64,000 bases of DNA from Cytidiella melzeri (GCA_022592445.1 JABYQR010000007.1:274343-338342); one strand, 5' to 3'. Positions 1 to 11,366 are shown, counted from the first letter of the stretch. Translations and numbers: made by a program. The notes: generated from the sequence alone by a model not told the origin.

Positions 1-468
1 GTTGAGGACAGTAGGTATTTCAACATGCTTGGGCAGGGGAAGTCTGCTAAAGCTCGCGTCGCAGATTTGCTCCCGGGTCATCGTGCACATCGACCGTCGC
101 TCCAGGGCTCTGTCTTCTGGATGGCACCTGAGGTCGTCAAGCAGACGGCGTACACGAGGAAAGCTGACATCTGGAGTGTGGGTTGCCTCGTTGTGGAGAT
201 GCTTACTGGCGAGCATCCGTATCCACAGTTGTCACAGATGCAAGCTATCTTCAAGGTAAGATATATTGCGTTGCCAATCTGTACTTGTTGTTGACGCGTT
301 TGGACATGACAGATTGGCATGAGTGCGAAGCCTGCTATTCCGGCGGACATCTCGGCCGATGCTGAGAACTTCCTGCAGCTCACGTTTGAACTCGACCACA
401 ACGCTCGGCCATCCGCTGCTGAGCTTCTCAAGCATCCTTGGATCGTCAGTCAGGTTCCCCTGGCCTAA
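1..468 (+). CDS. STE11: STE11-type MAP kinase kinase kinase, C-terminal end
   Basis: Partial gene that enters from the left edge. It is the C-lobe of a serine/threonine kinase of the MAPKKK class, which would phosphorylate a MAPKK (Ste7-like) in the pheromone/filamentation cascade. I read three exons, 1-10, 65-255 and 313-468, all in phase, with introns of 54 and 57 bp. Visible motifs are the activation-segment end [17 protein letters not shown], the subdomain IX motif KADIWSVGC, the conserved QMQAIFKIG and the ending [12 protein letters not shown]. The stop follows directly after the kinase domain, as in Ste11. The string [17 protein letters not shown] fits Ste11/Byr2 better than Bck1, which usually reads [11 protein letters not shown] with a different continuation. 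The upstream kinase lobe and SAM/RA domains lie outside the window. Confidence 0.8.
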
Positions 469-793
469 TAGTAGACACCGGCCGTCATTCGTACCTACGG
501 TTAATTTAATTGTCCCTTACTGTTCTGTTTTCCACTTCGGTATCATTGCAATTGAGGCTTGTACCATAACATTCATTTTTGTACCATCTTCACAATGCTC
601 TCCTCTTACAATACATGTTGAATTCTCTGTTTGTTTTCATGGACATTTTTCTGAGTTTACCGCATGCTCTTGGCTTTCGATAGTACCGTTTAGATCGCTT
701 TGCGTCGCAAATACATATATAGCACACTGCAAGTCAACATCGATAAAAGAGAAGAAACATAGAAAAAAAGTTGAACATCGTCCTCGGGCATTT
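469..793. other. Convergent intergenic region, STE11/TRM1
   Basis: About 325 bp between two converging stop codons. AT-rich 3' UTR sequence only; no further gene seen. Confidence 0.6.
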
Positions 794-3193
794 TCACTCT
801 TCTTCCGCATCCGCCTGTCTCCTCTTTCGCTTCTTGGAAGCACCAGAACCAGTAGCTTTAGTAGCCGGACCCCAGTTCGGCGTAGGGTTTTGCTGGTAAC
901 GGACAAGTTTGAATTTAGCCGATTGTGTGATGGAGTCTGGATGGTGTTTGAAATTGGCTTCGAATTTGGGTTCTTTGGCCAGGAGGACCTGCGCTGGAGA
1001 GGCTTCACTGATTTTTTCCATCTTAACCGGGTTCGTCTTGATCCAAGAGCGGAAGATGTCGTGGATGACGTCTCGCCCTGCTGGGGTCTTCAGAGAGCCA
1101 GGGCATGCATGCGAGCGGGATACCATGTGCCCCGCGTGTAACAGAGCGTTGCTAGTGGTCGTAGAATGTTGTCAATGAATGAATTAATCTACCGGGTGAG
1201 ACGCATATATCGTCAACTCACGTTATCTGGGGAAGCGAGGGACAAACACAATGGAAGAAACTGGCTACTTTTGACGGTGTAAAGTAAAACGCCGTATCCA
1301 GTTCCTTACGGGAGCACTGTGAGTAGACCACAAAATGATTGAAATCTCCACCATACCTCTTTTGCCACCGTCAACATACCCTTCATCCTTGGCGCCGTGC
1401 CATACTTGCCCTCATGATGCTCAACATGCCCAAGCACTTTTGAAACAAAATCCTTCTCATGTATTGGCCCATTCCACATCGGTCCTGCTACCTGTGCGAA
1501 TCTTCGATATCAGTAAGCGGGGAACTCGTTCATGAGGACTGACGTGAAGCACGGAGTTGCACTCGACACATCGATCCGCAACCGGTGGGCCTGAATGGAC
1601 TTTGAAGTTGTGAATCGTCAAGCCATTACCTTCGTGTGTCGTTGTGACAGTTTTTCCGAGTGGCTGTTCGTAGAAAGATTGACAATGCGAGCATACATAG
1701 TATGTCGAGGTTTTACTACGAAGTGAACAACGTCAATTTTGTGAGAAAAAACCAGAACCAGGGACGCTTGCTTTACCTGGCGAGTCGCTTGACTTCTATA
1801 GGGGATGTTGATACACGGATGAACAAACGCACGTAGAAATCAATTGAAAGCGACAGAAGGGGTTGTATGTATCTGCCATATCGCGCAGCAGAGGTTGAAA
1901 TGGTATGCAGAACGAGACGCAAAGCCTGAAAACAGTCAAAAAAAATCACACCGTACAACGCAAATCAAAGCTCACCGATTCGTGACAATATTCCGTCTTG
2001 ACGGAGACACCACCATAGTTCGAAAAGCTGTGAAGTATGCGTCTAGGAAACGCCGGATACGCTGATAAGTATGACTCACCATTTTTCTGAGTAGTTCGTA
2101 GAGGCAAGGACAGCTAAGTCTGTGCATGTAACGCATAGTAATCCTAGCCAGCGAGTTGATTCAATAACGACAACTCGGAAACTTTTTTGGACTAACCGCC
2201 ATCTGTGACGCATTGAACGGCCGCATCAATAAACGGAGCAGCAGTGCCATAAGGGTCCAAATCGACCACGTCAACGCGTGCTCCTGGAGCTCGATGATTG
2301 TACATCAGCGCGCTACCAAATAACATGAGTCCTTCAGAGAACGGGCATGAGCAAGATCACTCAGCGCACCAAGCATCTCCTTCGTTGACTCTGACTTTTC
2401 CTTGACTACCGGCTCCTTTCCTGATTGTATGAGCGACGTTCGCTTCCTCGCCCTCTGAAGACTTTTCAGCTCCAAGACCGTTGATTTCGACGTTGCGGCG
2501 CATGGCCTGTGCAGCGGTAGGGGATAGGTCATTGGCGATCACATATCTAGGATCAACAAAAACTCAAAATCAACCAATGCAGACAGAGAGATACAACACG
2601 TACTTGACTAAAGGGATCTCCTTTGCGTAACGAATAGATCGAAGACCTGTGGCAGACAGCGCCTCCAGAATAATGAATTTGTGCTCCCTAGACTTTTGAC
2701 ATTCGTGGTGAGTGCCTGCGCATTGTATCAGCTGAACAGACTCCAAATCGTACCTCTACCTTTACCGCAGTCTCCTCCAGCAATAGGGACTGGTCTACCG
2801 ACATGGATCCTGTGTCTTCGGTAGGTGAAGTCGAGGGTTCGGTCTGCGCGTTCTGCGACGCATCCTGTTCTATTTCAACAGCTGCCAGAGCTGGTGAATT
2901 CAGCAAAAGGTGACAATTCATAAGCGTACGCGAACGTACGCACTGCGTTGTTTCTTGGCCTTTCCGATCTGTTCACCCTTCTTGGCTCTCTTCTCCTGCG
3001 TGACCTGCCTTTTCTTCTGCTTCGCCTGGTTCATCAGGTCTCCCCATGTCGTGATACACGCCACGCTCAAATCCCGGTTGAACTCCTGCACGGGATTCAG
3101 AAATGCGCCGTTGTCGTTGGGGAGAAGGATGTGAGCTGTGTTTTCTGAGTGCAACGTGAAGCCATCTGGAACGGTCACTTCTAGTAGCGACAT
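794..3193 (-). CDS. TRM1: tRNA (guanine-26-N2) dimethyltransferase Trm1
   Basis: SAM-dependent enzyme that makes m2,2G26 in cytosolic and mitochondrial tRNAs. The ATG is at 3193-3191 and the stop at 796-794, with several small introns. The N-terminal exon contains the family motif [16 protein letters not shown] later exon carries [20 protein letters not shown] (SAM site), and next to it [18 protein letters not shown] with the catalytic-type DLDPYG. Further on is a Cys pair (CVECN) of the zinc-binding C-terminal domain and [14 protein letters not shown]. The last exon ends in a basic KKRKRR tail that may act as a nuclear signal. The first exon starts with [12 protein letters not shown], shorter than in yeast, so a mitochondrial presequence is not evident; an upstream start in another exon cannot be excluded. 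Individual exon borders were not all resolved. Confidence 0.9.
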
Positions 3194-4039
3194 TTCGCGA
3201 GTGATGCTGTGCCTCCAACGAGATCTAACGCAATGGGGATATCTTGGGCGCAAGGCCTGGCGGACGTTGAGGGTAATTCGGACTGACAGTATGTGCAACG
3301 TCTGCGAGTCAACACAACTTGGCTAAAGTCATGGCAAGCTGTAGCAGAGGAGCGAAATAAATTTAGGCGCTGTATTTTGATCCGTCTCCAAGCTTTGTGG
3401 CGTTTCACGTGCATCAATCCTTGAGTCACACTGGCCAGTAGATTCAGACTGCCGAAACACATTAAAAGACATTCGTGTTTCATCGCATACTTGGCTATCC
3501 TGCAGGTGGTAAAACGTCATTTATCGCTGTTTATTCGAGGTCACAAAACAATATCGTGAGTCTTCGCATCACATTACCATTGTCACGAATCCTCGTTCAC
3601 TGCTGTGCCACACCTTGAAAACGTGCAGTTTCTGAAACCAAAAAGAAAAGAAAACATGAACCTCATAGGCAGGCTTGGCAGGCATCCGTACCCGTGCGTT
3701 GTGCCTATTTTCGAAATCCTCCACCTTGAAAAAAAAAGTCTTGGGATTCCCGAGACTGTTGAGAGCGACACTGCCGCCACTGGCACTTCGTTGTCATGAT
3801 CAACGACGTGCACAGCCTCGCCGTCCGAGACAGGCGCTTGCTGTGTGCTGTATAAATACAAGCGACTCACGCGCCCCTATACAGCAAGTTTCTACTCCTA
3901 CTTTCCTTTCTCCTTCTATCTAATTTCTTAGCCCAAGCGGCACCCACTTCGCGCACAGGCGGCGCCCATTCTTTGCACAGGCTGCAACCACTTCACGCAC
4001 AGGCGGCGCCCACTTCACTCGTTCTAACGACAGTATATT
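3194..4039. promoter_or_regulatory. Divergent promoter region, TRM1 / secreted protein 1, with TATA box
   Basis: Intergenic stretch upstream of both TRM1 (minus) and the first secreted-protein gene (plus). A clear TATAAATA lies at 3851-3858, about 180 bp before the plus-strand ATG. Its surroundings (about 3785-3875) are repeated upstream of the second copy near 5315-5402, so the duplication included the promoter. No convincing gene lies inside. Confidence 0.6.
3937..4024. repeat. 22-bp tandem repeat, four units, in the 5' leader of secreted protein 1
   Basis: Four consecutive 22-bp units (3937-3958, 3959-3980, 3981-4002, 4003-4024) built on gcggcgcccacttc followed by a gcacag-type tail. They sit between the TATA box and the ATG at 4040. 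The paralogous leader near 5470 has only about one unit, which accounts for the roughly 66-bp difference in TATA-to-ATG distance between the copies. Confidence 0.8.
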
Positions 4040-4919
4040 ATGATCTTCTCACTCTGTATCGTCGCCATGGCTTTGGCCGCAACAGGTTTTCCATTACAGG
4101 CTCGTCGCCACTCAACTGTGTGCCAGCCTTATCAAATGGGTAAGTCCCCAGGCTTCAGTTTCCAGCTAACCCAACATCAATAAACCGCTGCGGCTCAGAG
4201 AACGACGCGAGCAACGCCCAGGGCCCCGACAGCCCGCCGTTTTTCCAGTCCACTTCGCGTCTTTGGGCATGTCGGGGTCATGGTCGCTCTCCCGCCACCT
4301 GCGTCACTCTTGCTTAGTGCGCACTCTGTCATCGCGATCTATGTTGCTGGGATAGCTGTTAACAGTGGAACCGTTCTTTCACTTACTGTATTCTCTGTCA
4401 ACAGCTGTTGGTAGTTCATATGTGAGTATTGTATCTTGGCACTCTCCATTGTCACCATTATTGACCCATGTACTTGTGCTGTTGTCACCAATAAGACCCA
4501 AGTGGTAAGCTGTTTAGTCTCTGTCATCTGTTGATTGATCACTCACACTGTCTTCGTAGTTTAGTGGAATCCCCGCATCCGCCGGCACTGTCGATCTACA
4601 TTCCGGATTCTTAATGAGTAACCACTGCGGCCTTATATCCCAGAATGGCCAGACAAGAAATAGTCGCCAACTGTGCAACGGTGACTACAATCACGGTGCG
4701 GCCATCATATGCGACAGCAACGGCAAGTATGTACCCCAAGCTATCATTGCAGTCCAAACTGTGCAGGTCTAACCAATTCTCTTGTCATGCAGCCCTATTG
4801 GCGCAATTGACACGGTTGGTGCCAGGTGGACTTGCTCTCCGGAAAATGTCAGTAATGGTTGCGACGTTGGCGGGTCTGGCGGTGCATTCCGAGTAATGGC
4901 CTGCTGCGATCGTGTCTGA
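4040..4919 (+). CDS. Small secreted cysteine-rich protein, tandem copy 1
   Basis: Five exons resolved: 4040-4139, 4405-4421, 4496-4504, 4560-4726 and 4793-4919, giving 139 residues. An N-terminal hydrophobic stretch (residues 1-16) reads as a signal peptide and is followed by a dibasic ARR that could be a Kex2 site. The mature part has eight cysteines at residues 28, 65, 81, 93, 112, 121, 135 and 136, ending in a CC pair near the C-terminus. The conserved blocks are SGFLMSN, CDSNGNP, GAIDTVGARW and CDVGGSGGAFRV. The third exon is only 9 bp. I do not recognise the family; the cysteine order does not fit hydrophobins. The exact length match with copy 2 under independent splice choices supports the model. 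Confidence 0.72.
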
Positions 4920-5503
4920 AATTCAAGGTAAGGATCTATTCCGCTGAGAAATCCGAGACAGCATGACTCACAGAGCATATACTTTCCTCCAGGTTTGATA
5001 TGTAGTTAATTGGTTGACCTGGTGAAACGGGTCCTTTGCAGCTCCTAGAGTTGTGTCGCCTTCCATGGTGGATCGACAATTCTCGATGTATCTGATGCCT
5101 TCCTTGTGTGCGCCCTCAGAGTGAGTTCTTGGCATGCATGCGTTATAGCACAGCATCCCTATGCCCATGCCAATGCTCAATCTTTTCATCAGACTCGATC
5201 CAAAAGACGGATCATAGAAGATGCGCTATTCCGCTCGAAACTTGAAGTTCATAGGCTATAAACAGCACGGCACATATAGCAACACTACTGCAGCCGCTGG
5301 CACATCGTGCGCGCACCTTGATGTCATGATCAACAACCTGCACGGCCTCGGCATCCTGACCGGAGTTTGTTGTGTGCTGTATAAATGCAAGCGACTCACT
5401 CCTACCTATGGCACAACATGTTTCTGCCTTCTACTATCCTTTTCTACTTTCCATTCATTCTCTTTGCCCAGGAGGCACCCAGTTCACTCTTTTAAATGAC
5501 AGT
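4920..5503. promoter_or_regulatory. Spacer and duplicated promoter of secreted protein 2
   Basis: The TATAAAT box at 5380-5386 lies in a segment clearly paralogous to 3785-3875. The 3' flank of copy 1 (a block containing atagcacagcatccctatgc near 5146-5162) reappears after copy 2 near 6477-6490. The repeated unit therefore spans promoter, gene and 3' flank. Confidence 0.65.
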
Positions 5504-6198
5504 ATGATCTTCTCAGTCGGCCCCGCCTTTATTGCTGCTATGGCTTTGGCCGCAACAGTTGTTCCAATACACGCTCGTCGTCGTGTATGCGCCGATTACC
5601 AAATGGGTAAGTTCCCAGCCTGCATAAGTTCTGGTGCAATGGGTTCAGAGCTTCCTCGCTCACCGTGTTCTCTGCCAATAGCCGTTGGTTATGAATTTGT
5701 GAGTATCGTATGCTGGCACCGTCCCTCAACACCAGTATTGACCCAGGTGCTGTTGCTGCTGCCCCCTATCAGGTCCAGATGGTAAGTCGCATATTGTCTG
5801 TCATCTGTTGATTAATCAACTTACCGTGTCTTTGTAGTTTACATCGCCCCCTGCATTTTCTTTCCTCCAATACTCCGGATTCCTGATGAGTAACGACTGC
5901 AATATTATAGCCTCGAACGGCTTGACGAACGACAGGCAACAAATGTGCCATGGTGGCTACGACCGTGGTGCGTCCGTTATCTGCGACAGCAACGGCAAGT
6001 GCGTACCCCAAACTGATATCGCGACATGAAATGTAAAATTCTGACGTATCGATTTTATTGCCATGCAGCCCTACCGGTGCCATCGACACGGTCGGTGCCA
6101 GGTGGAATTGCTCGCCGGATGGCGTCAGCGGTGGTTGCGACGTTGGTGGGTCTGGCGGTGCTTTTCGAGTATTGGCCTGCTGCAATCGTGCAAACTGA
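5504..6198 (+). CDS. Small secreted cysteine-rich protein, tandem copy 2
   Basis: Exons 5504-5606, 5682-5698, 5773-5781, 5838-5998 and 6069-6198, again exactly 139 residues. The signal peptide is followed by ARRR and eight cysteines at 29, 64, 80, 92, 111, 120, 134 and 135. The C-terminal half is nearly identical to copy 1 (GAIDTVGARW, CDVGGSGGAFRV, ACC). The region between the microexon and SGFLMSN differs strongly: FTSPPAFSFLQY here against FSGIPASAGTVDLH in copy 1. Diversity is thus concentrated at one end, as in recently duplicated secreted proteins under divergent selection. First intron 75 bp against 265 bp in copy 1. Function unknown; extracellular location inferred. Confidence 0.72.
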
Positions 6199-7237
6199 AG
6201 GTGTGGATTCTACTATGCCGTCACGGTCAGTTGTGGTGTTTTCTCGGAGATACGAAGCAGCATAGCTCACGGCGTGCATCCGTTTTCCCAATTTTGATAG
6301 CATATTGGTTGATCTAGTGAACGGGTACTATACGGCTTCTATATCTGTGTCGCCTTTGTCTCCGGTGGCTTGATAGTATTATGCAATGCCTTGTCTCATC
6401 ACGAGCTTCGGAACTCTAGCAGATTTGCGCGCCATGAGTTCACCGCCGTGAACTGTTGTCATGCATGCATTTTGATATAGCATCCCTATGCCAATGTAGA
6501 TGTGATATATGTTAGTTTACCGCAGTGCGGCACTCCATGGATCCAAGAAACGGATCATACAAGGTGCGATATCTGGCTTGAAACTCGAGCTTGCGGCGAA
6601 CCTGGACTGTCAAGCCATGGCAGGCCTCAGGCTATTAACAGCACGGATTCCACCGGCAGCACTTGCTCGAACAAAACACCACAAAAAGGTGCTTTCAGCT
6701 GCAGCCAGCAGTGAAATTCACGCTAAACTTTCAAATTTGGCTGGATCTCCAAGATCTCCACTCGGAAGATTCTCGGTGGAACCCAAAATCACTTCGAAAA
6801 CGTTTGTGGGTGCTTGCCATGCTCTGTAGTCCGAGCCGTACTCAGAACTCAGACCTAGAGCTATGCCAGTGCATAAATGCCTCTGAGTCTTGTCGACGAG
6901 GAGCGGGCCTACTGAGCATCAACTTGGGATAAGTCTCGGGCTGGCAACCAATGGCGGCGACTCACGCGATAACTGCGCAACCATCCTTGGGCGTCTATCG
7001 CATGGCTTAGTGATCAACTTGGGCTGCTCGTTAGTACTCTCAGGCTCTCACTGTAGTCGTATAAAGCCCTCTCCGTCTCTTGCTCACGTCCGCCATCTAC
7101 CTGCGACCGCTGAAATTATTGACTCTCCTTGTATATCGGTGAGCTCGAACGTCGCTTTCCGGGATGAACACTCGCTCAAGGTCGACTCGCTGCCCTGACT
7201 GTGTAGCTTCTGCCTCTGCCCATCAACGACAAGCCAT
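6199..7237. other. Remnant third copy of the duplicated promoter, then ATX1 upstream region
   Basis: From about 6535 the sequence (atccaagaaacggatcata) resembles the start of the copy-2 promoter segment (atccaaaagacggatcata near 5198). A degraded block around 6868-6890 (gcataaatgcctctgagtc) resembles the TATA segment. No intact coding exons of the secreted protein follow. A TATAAA at about 7060-7065 sits roughly 175 bp upstream of ATX1. Confidence 0.5.
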
Positions 7238-7696
7238 ATGGTGCGCATCCATCCCTACATTGGGTGAGAGATGTGGCTGACTTGGAGCGTTCGATTGTAT
7301 AGTCTGAGCACAAGTACAAGTTTGACGTCAAGGTGCGCGGTTTGGTGCAACGCAGACAAGTCTAGCCATTGACGACAATCGGGTTCTAGATGACATGTGG
7401 AGGATGCTCTAGCGCGGTCGAGCGTGTGCTCAAGAAGACTGAAGGTTGGTTCGATATTTCATTCAGGACGGCTGTCAAGAGCTCAGCATTCGTCGCTACA
7501 GGTGTGACAGACTTCACCGTCGACCTCGAGAAGCAAGAGGTCTTGGTGGCTGGGTCGATTGAGTACGATGACCTGCTTCAGAAGATCAAGAAGACAGGCA
7601 AGGAGGTGCGTTTGCGCTGCATCAGTGACTCGGTCGATGTCAGTTGCTGACAGCCGGTTGCTTGGCTAGGTTCGCTCTGGAGAGACCCTTGCTTGA
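7238..7696 (+). CDS. ATX1: Copper chaperone Atx1
   Basis: Cytosolic heavy-metal-associated domain protein that delivers Cu(I) to the Golgi P-type ATPase (Ccc2), which loads multicopper oxidases. Five exons fully resolved: 7238-7240, 7303-7332, 7390-7444, 7502-7605 and 7670-7696, giving 72 residues, the usual Atx1 length. The metal site MTCGGC is at residues 12-17, followed by SSAVERVLKK. The C-terminal lysine motif IKKTGKEVRSGE is the conserved loop that docks the partner ATPase. The first coding exon is the ATG alone. The gene lies 485 bp upstream of a ferric reductase on the same strand; copper loading of a ferroxidase is needed for high-affinity iron uptake, so the pairing makes functional sense. 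Confidence 0.93.
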
Positions 7697-8181
7697 TCTC
7701 CTTTGGCTTTTTGTCAAACCAAGATGGAACATGTGCTGTACACTATGTCTGGAAATTGTATGATACTTACTCCTTGCCTGGGTGGCAGGTGTAGGGGCGC
7801 ATCGATGCTCGTGGAGAGGTGCCTACACCGAGTCTTGGACTGTATGTAGTACTACCCGGCTGAGGATGCGTTCGAGGGACGAGTAATTAGGAGTAAATAA
7901 GTAAATAAACAGGAAAAAGCCAATCAATGAAGATCAATGTCGAAAATGTCGACGGGATCTGAGATGACCTCACGATCGGACTTGTTCGGGGTTGAATGTT
8001 GAACGTCGAGTACTGTGGCTCCTGCTTTTGGTATTTTCTGCCTATGAGCTCCCGTACACTCCCCTCATGCTCTTAACACTCGTGAGCAGACCTGACCTGC
8101 CCTTTCTCCTTCTCTTCATACTCACTACACTGTTGTCGCCGTAGTCAACTCTCGAGCTGCAGCCCACTCGCTAGCAAGCTC
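7697..8181. other. Intergenic region ATX1-ferric reductase
   Basis: ATX1 3' UTR and reductase promoter. Pyrimidine-rich tracts precede the ATG; no other gene or clear metal-response element recognised. Confidence 0.5.
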
Positions 8182-11100
8182 ATGAACTCGACTCTCCCAA
8201 CCATACCAGACTACTCCGACGACTACCAATGGCTCACAGCCTATCTCGTCCAACACAGGCTCAGCCAGGCTAGCTGGGTGTACGCATACATCCTATGGCT
8301 AGCCATCGCAGCCGTCTTTCTGACATTCAGTATTCTGCACTGGACCAGACTACGTGGAGGGTATATTGGGGCTGTATGGAACAAGTGGGCACTCCGACGC
8401 AGGACGTGGAGGAAGAAACATAGCCTAGCTGCTGCCCAGCGCAGTGGACAACCCCATAGTCAGCCCCACTCGTTCTCTTCCAACGCGCAAATACTCGCCC
8501 TCGTTACCCTGTTCGTTTCCGCGCTGGCCCTGTCCGCAATAGGTCCTGATTATCTCGCTCCAGGCTCTCATATCTGGAACCTCAGCAACTATCCGTCTGT
8601 AAATAACGCACGGCGCGACTCGTCGGACTCGTACAACCCTGAAGACTATTTTTACCTACAGCCTCAGTTTACTATCAACAAAGCGTGGTGGACCGCTGGC
8701 GGGAGAACTGGTCTGATCGCCTTTGCGTTATTTCCTTTAACCGTCTTGCTTGCGCTCAAGGCACCACCTTTTGCCTTGCTATCATCGCCTTACTTTGTTC
8801 AGCTCGCCTTCGACAAGCTTGCGATTCTCCACCGGTGGTGCGGCTTCCTGGTATGGTTACTAGCAACAATGCACACCGTGTTTTGGTGTATCCAGCTCGC
8901 GATAGATCATCGTGCTAGAACAGGCGAGATTGGGCTGGACTACGCTTGGCAATTTGAAGGCTTCGACTACGCATGGGCTGTAAGTGGCTTAGTTTGAACT
9001 CATCTACGCTGCAACTTTGACGATGCAAGTGACTTTGCTTGTTACTCTGCAGGCTTACGGGTCTTTCACAATGCTAATGCTATGCTCGATACCCTCTTTG
9101 AGGCGACACCATTACGAAGCGTTCTGGTTCATGCACGTTCTCTTCGTTCCTCTCACACTCGTATTCTCAGCACTGCATCACGCACCCATCGCAGGGTGGT
9201 GCTGGGGCGCATTAGCCCTTTGGATTGGAGAACGTTGCTACCGCTTCACATGGTGGCTAAATACAAATGGATTCTTCGGCGGCATGTCACCGACGAGGTC
9301 AACGAAGCTTAGCATACCTGAAGACCCCCGAACATCCGAGGCTAATCTAAACACCCTTTCAATGCACGTTTTAGGCCAAAACACTACTCGCGGCCGCCTC
9401 TCTGCCCTCCCGCGCATTGACCCAGCCCTAAAGGCACCGACATACCAGGTTGGCGCAGTAGCCGGGGCAGCATACACTCCTCCCCCAGGGTTCGTCCACG
9501 CTGAACTCCTCCCCGGTAGGACAATACGCGTCCGTATTGTGACACCTGTCTTCCTCTCCTGGTACCCTGGTCAACACTTTCTACTCAACATTCCTTCCAT
9601 ATCGCGTATCACGTCCCACCCGTTTACATGCGCGAGCGTCTGCGACTCTTTGTCGCCACATGACTCTGGGAGGGAAATCGTGTTCTTCATTCGCGCCAAG
9701 AAAGGATGGACGAAGGAGCTGTGGGAGACCTTGTCTATGCTTTGTGCACGTGGACTCAAGTGTCCTCCGGGGGAGAAGGTGCCAGAGGGGGCTGCGAAGC
9801 CGTCAAAGGGAGTTTTGATGCGTGGGTACGTGGACGGGCCATTTGGGAGTGCGGCGAGGGTGAGGTGGGGTGAACATTCGAGTGTGCTGTTGGTCGCGGG
9901 AGGGAGTGGGGTCAGTTTTGCTTTGGGGGTGTTGCGGTATTTGTGCATGTGTTTGGCGGGAAGGGATGGGCAAGAATTGGGCGGGCTGAAGGGGGGGTAT
10001 GGCAAAAAGGGGTTCAAGACAACGAGGGTGAGGTTTGTGTGGATTGTGAGTCAATTTGGTAAGTTTTTTTTGCAACATCCGGAAACAATTATTTGGCCTG
10101 ATCTTTTATCGTCTGCGTGTTGTAGGTCACGTACACTGGTGTGCACATGCTCTGCGTCAATGCATGGCACTCGTTTCGTTGTCCGAGCTGCAGATTGACA
10201 TTTTCGTAACTAATGTCAAACCTGAGTTGAGAAGGGCCCTCAGGCCACCACCAACCCATATCGACCCAACGGCCATGAAGTCTCAGGATCCTCTGATGCC
10301 TCCCACACCGATGTTCATCCTAGAGGAGCAAGAAGCACGCAGATCGTCTTCAGACAAGCCCAATGACGTTTCAGAGGATGTCTCCTCCCGCACCTCTGTT
10401 GAAAGCGACATCAGCGACAACGATCTCGTCGACTGGAGCTACTACAGTTGGGATATTGGCGCCAATGAGCAAGGCGAACTTGGGCACGATGAGCACGTAC
10501 TTGACCTGACGAACTTTGAGGGAGATGACGATACAGCCATGCCTGGTGAAGCAGCACTCAATGATGCTGTCAAAAAAGAAGGAGCTGCTCGGCGATCGTT
10601 TTTCCGACAGACGATGCACTTTGGTCTCCTGAAGCACTCAAAGTTATCGTTCGAGTCGTACCGCCATCGTCCCGCATCTGAAGCTATGACTCCCATTGAC
10701 ACGCCGATAGAGCCGACGTTACGTTTCGTGGGAGAACGACCTCGATCAATGGCAATGCTCGCTCTCGGACGTGATCCTCGCACCAGCACCGCGCACATTC
10801 ATCCGCCCTCACCAGAGTCCGCTACAACACCCACTAGTTCCGCGCCCCTCCTCTCTAGCCGTTACACCCCTAAATTCACATTCCCTCCCCCACGTCCGCA
10901 CTCCCCAATCACACATTCTCCACACGTATTCGACACACTTCCTTCTCCTATGACCTCACGTACATCATCACCTACACCAAACGAGCACCACGATCCCCGC
11001 AAATCATTCACGTCCTCCATACGCCCCGACTCTGTCCTCTCACACTGGTCTGACGCACACAGTCTCGCCGCCCTCGTCTCCGAAGCAGCCGCCCGCGAGG

Positions 11101-11366
11101 ACTTCCGGCTCGAGTTCGACGAAGAGGAACTCGTGGACATCAGCGTCGTAGCCGAGCGTACACGGGCTGGGCGGCCTGCCATCCATAAGATTCTCGCCGA
11201 CGAAGTCGAGCGAGCGAGGGGGAGCGTGATTGTGGGGTGTTGTGGGCCGACGTCTTTGAACGCCGTGATGAGGAAGAACGTGGCGGCGCAAATCGATCCG
11301 GGGAGGTTGTGGAGGGGGGACGAGAGGGGGTATGTTGCGCTTGTGGCCGAGGACTTTGGGTATTGA
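8182..11366 (+). CDS. Ferric/cupric reductase transmembrane component
   Basis: Plasma-membrane flavocytochrome that reduces extracellular Fe(III) or Cu(II) with cytosolic NADPH. Three exons resolved: 8182-8979, 9053-10058 and 10126-11366, 1014 residues. The N-terminal half is a ferric-reductase membrane domain with haem histidines in ILHRWCGF and the following MHTVFW, and in RRHHYEAFWFMHV with a later HH. The FAD domain contains PGQHFLLNIPSI and SHPFTCAS. The NAD(P) domain starts at VAGGSGVSFALGVLRYL, and its last strand is VGCCGPTSLN. Between FVTNVKPELR and this last strand lies a Ser/Thr/Pro-rich insert of roughly 300 residues, making the protein much longer than a typical 600-750 residue Fre. 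It follows ATX1. Confidence 0.88.

Noticed and set aside
4040..6198. Secreted proteins as hydrophobins
   Set aside because: Eight cysteines are present, but the only CC pair is at the C-terminus; hydrophobins need two CC pairs inside a fixed spacing.
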